Shown: one piece after another, positions 60,546 through 64,000 of the stretch
How the letters are laid out: every line of letters begins with the position of its first letter
Position numbering within the stretch: position 1 is the first letter of the stretch
Source: Bacteroidales bacterium
GTDB lineage: Bacteria; Bacteroidota; Bacteroidia; Bacteroidales; Marinilabiliaceae
NCBI GenBank assembly: GCA_015061285.1
Contig: SUWW01000006.1
Span: 124,001-188,000 of the forward strand
Direction: 5' to 3'
Length of the DNA stretch: 64,000 nt
Notes under the pieces: model-generated
Database searches by the model: none
The model's input: the letters and a program-made list of their open reading frames with translations, nothing else
What the model was told of the DNA's origin: nothing
Position numbers and translations under genes: made by a program

Positions 60546-61988
60546 TTAGTTGTTAATCAATTTGTTTACTTGTAGTTCATATTCAGGCAAAGCCCAAGCG
60601 TAAGTAGAACGGTCGGAAGGCGTTGCCACCACCTTGGTGTTCCAAGCATCGCCAGTTTTGGTGCTGAGTGGATATACATAGTCGTCGGCACGGCGCGAAA
60701 TGTCGTAGCCTCTTAAGCCCTCGCCAAGAAATTCGGCACGACGTTCGTTATATATAGCCTCGCGCAATTCGTCACCAGTGAGCGAAAGCACATCTATAAT
60801 GTCGTCGGAAGTAACTGAGCGAGAACGAACAATGTTGAGCAGTTCGGCTGCTTTGCTTTCGTTGCCTACGTTGTAGTAGCTTTCAGCAAGGTTGAGCAGA
60901 GTCTCGGCATAACGGAAAAGGTGCGTCCATTCGAGGCGAACAGAGTATTCGTCGTATTTCTCATACCAAACATCTTTGTTAGGCTGCCCATCAATACCAA
61001 TGCTATTAGGGTCTTGACGAATGAAAGCCGTACGACTATCGCTTGCTAAGTGATAAGCAGGATTGGTAAGAATGCCTGTGCGAGTGTTGAGCGTGTCGAT
61101 GTAGCCGCCTTCGTGGTTGAAATAGAATATTGGATTATGCCCACGTTCGGTGTTGGTGCTTGGAAGTGAGAAAATATTCTCATTAGTGTGGTATGGTGCA
61201 TCGAACATGTCGGCCACCGAGTTGCTAAGCGTGAAACCCGAAATAGACTCTCCATCGGCTATGGCAGAATTCCAATCGAGTTTTGCCATGTGTATGCGCT
61301 GACGAAGCATCAAAGCAGCAGCTTGCGATGGACGTGTAGGGTCAAATTTAGATGTGTATGCAGGCAAGGCTGCTATATTTTCATCGCTGAGATCGCTAAG
61401 TATTTGGTCGTATATCTCACCAATGGTCCAAAGTTCGGCGTTGTTGTAGCCAGGTCCATTCACTGCTTCCGTATGTATAGGAATAGCAAGCGAATTTGGG
61501 TCGTAGGCGTATGGCTGCGAATAGACTTGAGCCAAATAATACCAAGCAAAATCGCGAATGAAGAGAGCTCCTGCTATGTATTCATTACGAACCTCATCGC
61601 TGATGGGCAAGTTTGAGCGATTCTCGAGGTTTTCTTTCAAAATATTGGCTGCATTGACTGCTAAATAGCCGCTTTGAAAATATCCTGGATTCACCACGCT
61701 GGCAGCACCGACGTTCATATTGTAAACCTCTGAATAATAGTATGTATTCATACCATAATTAACAAAGTCGTCGGAGCGGTTGTCGGCTATAATTACCGCG
61801 TCGACACCAAGGCTACGGAAACGGCTTAGTACGCCATTGTATACACCTTCAATGCCCGATTCTGTGGTGTAGAGGTCGTCCTCGGTGACAGATAGTGGAG
61901 GATTCTTATCCAAGAAATCGTCTCCGCACGAAGTTGAAGCTATTGCCAATGCTATAGAAGCTAACGATGTATATATATTTTTTCTCAT
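60546..61988 (-). CDS. RagB/SusD family outer-membrane lipoprotein
   Basis: 480 residues; lipobox ASTSC (Cys ~21) followed by GDDFLDKNPPLSVTEDDLYT, the standard SusD start. The N-terminal TPR-like helices include DFAWYYLAQVYSQPY and the C-terminal region ends with RRAEFLGEGLRGYDISRRAD. It caps a SusC barrel and binds ligand at the cell surface. It is encoded between SusC (32 bp upstream) and the M14 peptidase. Confidence 0.94.
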   Translation of the reverse strand: MRKNIYTSLASIALAIASTSCGDDFLDKNPPLSVTEDDLYTTESGIEGVYNGVLSRFRSLGVDAVIIADNRSDDFVNYGMNTYYYSEVYNMNVGAASVVNPGYFQSGYLAVNAANILKENLENRSNLPISDEVRNEYIAGALFIRDFAWYYLAQVYSQPYAYDPNSLAIPIHTEAVNGPGYNNAELWTIGEIYDQILSDLSDENIAALPAYTSKFDPTRPSQAAALMLRQRIHMAKLDWNSAIADGESISGFTLSNSVADMFDAPYHTNENIFSLPSTNTERGHNPIFYFNHEGGYIDTLNTRTGILTNPAYHLASDSRTAFIRQDPNSIGIDGQPNKDVWYEKYDEYSVRLEWTHLFRYAETLLNLAESYYNVGNESKAAELLNIVRSRSVTSDDIIDVLSLTGDELREAIYNERRAEFLGEGLRGYDISRRADDYVYPLSTKTGDAWNTKVVATPSDRSTYAWALPEYELQVNKLINN

Positions 61989-62020
61989 AATTATTCTGTA
62001 TGGCTGTTAGTTTATATATA

Positions 62021-64000
62021 TCATAATGAAAGAGTTGCGCCGATAGTAAACGTGCGTGAAAGAGGCGTAGTGTTGAGGTCGATACCTGTGTTGAGGTTCG
62101 ACGATTCGGCGTGCGAGTTTATCTCTGGGTCGAATCCGGAGTAAGATGTTATGGTGAAGATGTTGTGAGCTTGAGCATATACACGAAGCGAACTTATGCC
62201 GAGGGCCGAGGGCCATTTCTTGGTGTCGAATGTGTATCCCAATGATGCGCTTTGAAGTCGGACAAATGTGCCATTTTCGATGAGGTCGGAGTTGAGATTC
62301 GTCGTTCCGTTAGAGTAGCTATCGTTGTATGAAGTTTTGGCAAAATCACTTTTGTCACCGGGCTTGCGCCAAACTTTCTTATAGTAATTTTCGGTGCCAC
62401 TCCACATACGTCCATCAGAGAGTGTAGCTTTCATGGCGTTGAGCACCTTGTTGCCACCCGAGAAGTGGAAGTTGAGCGCTGCGTCGAAGCCATAGAATTT
62501 GAAAGTGTTGTTCCAACCGCCGTAGACGGTAGGCTTTGTATTGCCTGCTATTTCGGGTTTCCAATCGCTGAGAGAGTAAACGGATTTTGTCTCTCCATCC
62601 ATGTCGTAAAGTCCAATTCCGCCATTGCCGTTTTTATATATGAGAAGCTGATTAACATAGCTACCGTCGGCTTGTTTTATCTTAGCTATGCGTCGACCGG
62701 TTTGGGGATCAACACCTGCCGTTGGATATACATAGAGTTGTCCCATTGAATAACCTTCGGTGGTGATGTTTGCTTTTATGGAGCTTAGACTTACTATGTC
62801 GTCGTCGAGTTCTATCACCTTGTTCTTTACAAATGAAATGTTGAAAGTGCTATTCCATTTGAAGCGTTTTTTATTGATTATGGCGGCGTTCAACCCAATT
62901 TCGATGCCTTTGTTTTCAACCTTTCCGAGGTTAGTAGATATTGATGCACCCACGATGCCCGTAGAGTATGCTTGTGACGAGTCGAGAATGAGATCTTTCG
63001 ATGTCGATTTGAAGAAATCGACATCAACCGACAGACGATGCTTGAAAAGAGCAGCGGTGAAACCAACGTCGGTAGTCCCAGTCTGTTCCCAACCAAGGTT
63101 AGGGTCGTTCACACCTGATGAATTGTAGGATGTCTGGCCGTTGAATGTTGATGTACCGTAGGTGGTCTTCGATGCATACCAACCTACATTAGCATTACCA
63201 ACAATACCGTAGCTTGCTTTCACTTTGAAGTCGTCGATGAAGCTGCGCAGAGGTTTGAAGAAGTTCTCGTCGCTAATACGCCAAGCAGCACTCAATCCCC
63301 AGAAATTTCCCCATTTCTTGCCAAGTTTCGAAAGACCATCGCGTCGCCAATTGGCTGTAAAAAGATATTTACCATCGTAATCGTAAGTGAGACGCGATAT
63401 GTATGAAAACAACGAACTTTCGCTTATGTTGCCCGAGCCACCATACGTAATGTAGTTGGCTTCTACGTATGCAATATCGGCATCGCTAAGTTGTGTGCCA
63501 GTGCGAGTCCATCCATGACGTTCGCTTTCAGAGGCTTCAACTCCGAGTAACACATTGATGTTGTTTTTCTCTATTGTCAATTTATAGTCGGCGGTGTTGG
63601 TCCAAGTCCAAGTTTTTAGACTTGTAGTGCCAACTGAACTGCTGCCGCCATTAGAGTACGTACCACTACCTTTCACAGGTGGCGAGAAACTTTCGTTTTG
63701 CACAATAGTCCAATCGATGCCATATTGAGTTTTAAGCGTCAACCCTTTTAGTGGCTTTATTTCGGCAAATGGACTTGCCAATATGCGGTTCGTCTTCGAC
63801 TCGTTGTAGTGTCCACCCTTTGCAACGGCAAGCACATTGTAGTAGAAAACCTCAACCGAGTTGTTGCCTTTGCCCAGATTTCCGGGCGACACTTCCGAAG
63901 CATAGAAAGAGCCATCTTCGTTGTAGGCAGGAACGTTTGGTAAATCTACGTATGCCAAGCGCGTCAAACCTCCGATTGAACTTAGTGATCCACCTCGCGA
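62021..64000 (-). CDS. SusC/RagA family TonB-linked outer-membrane protein (3' part, cut by window edge)
   Basis: The frame runs open through the right edge, so the 659 residues seen are the C-terminal, beta-barrel part; signal peptide, carboxypeptidase-like domain and plug lie beyond. Barrel strands such as KYLFTANWRRDGLSKLGKKW, LSVDVDFFKSTSKDLIL and the terminal LSRTFTIGATLSL are typical of SusC. With the SusD-like lipoprotein and M14 peptidase it forms a nutrient-uptake unit, perhaps for peptides (inference from the peptidase). No internal disruption. Confidence 0.93.
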   Translation of the reverse strand, partial: SRGGSLSSIGGLTRLAYVDLPNVPAYNEDGSFYASEVSPGNLGKGNNSVEVFYYNVLAVAKGGHYNESKTNRILASPFAEIKPLKGLTLKTQYGIDWTIVQNESFSPPVKGSGTYSNGGSSSVGTTSLKTWTWTNTADYKLTIEKNNINVLLGVEASESERHGWTRTGTQLSDADIAYVEANYITYGGSGNISESSLFSYISRLTYDYDGKYLFTANWRRDGLSKLGKKWGNFWGLSAAWRISDENFFKPLRSFIDDFKVKASYGIVGNANVGWYASKTTYGTSTFNGQTSYNSSGVNDPNLGWEQTGTTDVGFTAALFKHRLSVDVDFFKSTSKDLILDSSQAYSTGIVGASISTNLGKVENKGIEIGLNAAIINKKRFKWNSTFNISFVKNKVIELDDDIVSLSSIKANITTEGYSMGQLYVYPTAGVDPQTGRRIAKIKQADGSYVNQLLIYKNGNGGIGLYDMDGETKSVYSLSDWKPEIAGNTKPTVYGGWNNTFKFYGFDAALNFHFSGGNKVLNAMKATLSDGRMWSGTENYYKKVWRKPGDKSDFAKTSYNDSYSNGTTNLNSDLIENGTFVRLQSASLGYTFDTKKWPSALGISSLRVYAQAHNIFTITSYSGFDPEINSHAESSNLNTGIDLNTTPLSRTFTIGATLSL

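Overview
The window looks like a chromosomal segment of a gut-type member of the order Bacteroidales (Bacteroidota). The evidence is the SusC/SusD pair, the lipoprotein and TonB-receptor genes, the Bacteroides-type promoters (TTTG / TAnnTTTG), the Bacteroides-style arabinose operon and the propionyl-CoA carboxylase cluster. There is no phage, insertion sequence, CRISPR array or rRNA operon. One tRNA gene, tRNA-Thr(CGT), is present.

Left part (1-6.4 kb, minus strand): an L-arabinose utilisation operon reading symporter - araD - araA - araB, with araB running off the left edge. Each of its three intergenic gaps holds one extra small gene: a four-helix-bundle (23S rRNA intervening-sequence-type) protein and two GxxExxY proteins. 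Each small gene is bounded by its own AT-rich inverted repeat. From 6.7 to 11.8 kb a TonB-dependent receptor and a large lipoprotein with a repeated module read the other way.

Middle (12-49 kb): mostly housekeeping genes. These are rpsA, a STAS protein, rnz, ffh, folD, ftsY, rimO, a DJ-1 protein, an AspT/YidE-type transporter, an acyl-CoA carboxylase operon (carboxyltransferase, biotin carboxylase, biotin carrier), dnaB, manA, asnA, nrdDG, a DedA protein, a nitroreductase, comF, a FecCD-type metal/cobalamin ABC importer, gyrB and rlmD. One gene here is odd: a 1026-residue exported fusion of a PBP4-type (S13) carboxypeptidase to a complete GH13 alpha-amylase.

Right part (49-64 kb): tRNA-Thr, a DUF4143 ATPase with palindromic operator-like repeats, an exported aldose epimerase, and an unusual 1.4 kb non-annotated island (52.5-53.9 kb). 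The island holds three candidate terminator-ended small RNAs, two of which share a 21-nt motif, and three tandem tiny genes (42, 45 and 54 codons), each preceded by the same ~25-bp element. After it come two tandemly duplicated secreted proteins, a NigD-like lipoprotein, an FKBP lipoprotein, a DHH phosphoesterase, ndk, and a SusC/SusD pair with an M14 carboxypeptidase.

The two best candidates for an undescribed system are the inverted-repeat cassettes filling every gap of the arabinose operon, and the small-RNA / tiny-membrane-protein island at 52.7-53.9 kb. Both rest on sequence pattern and inference. No search or folding program was run.
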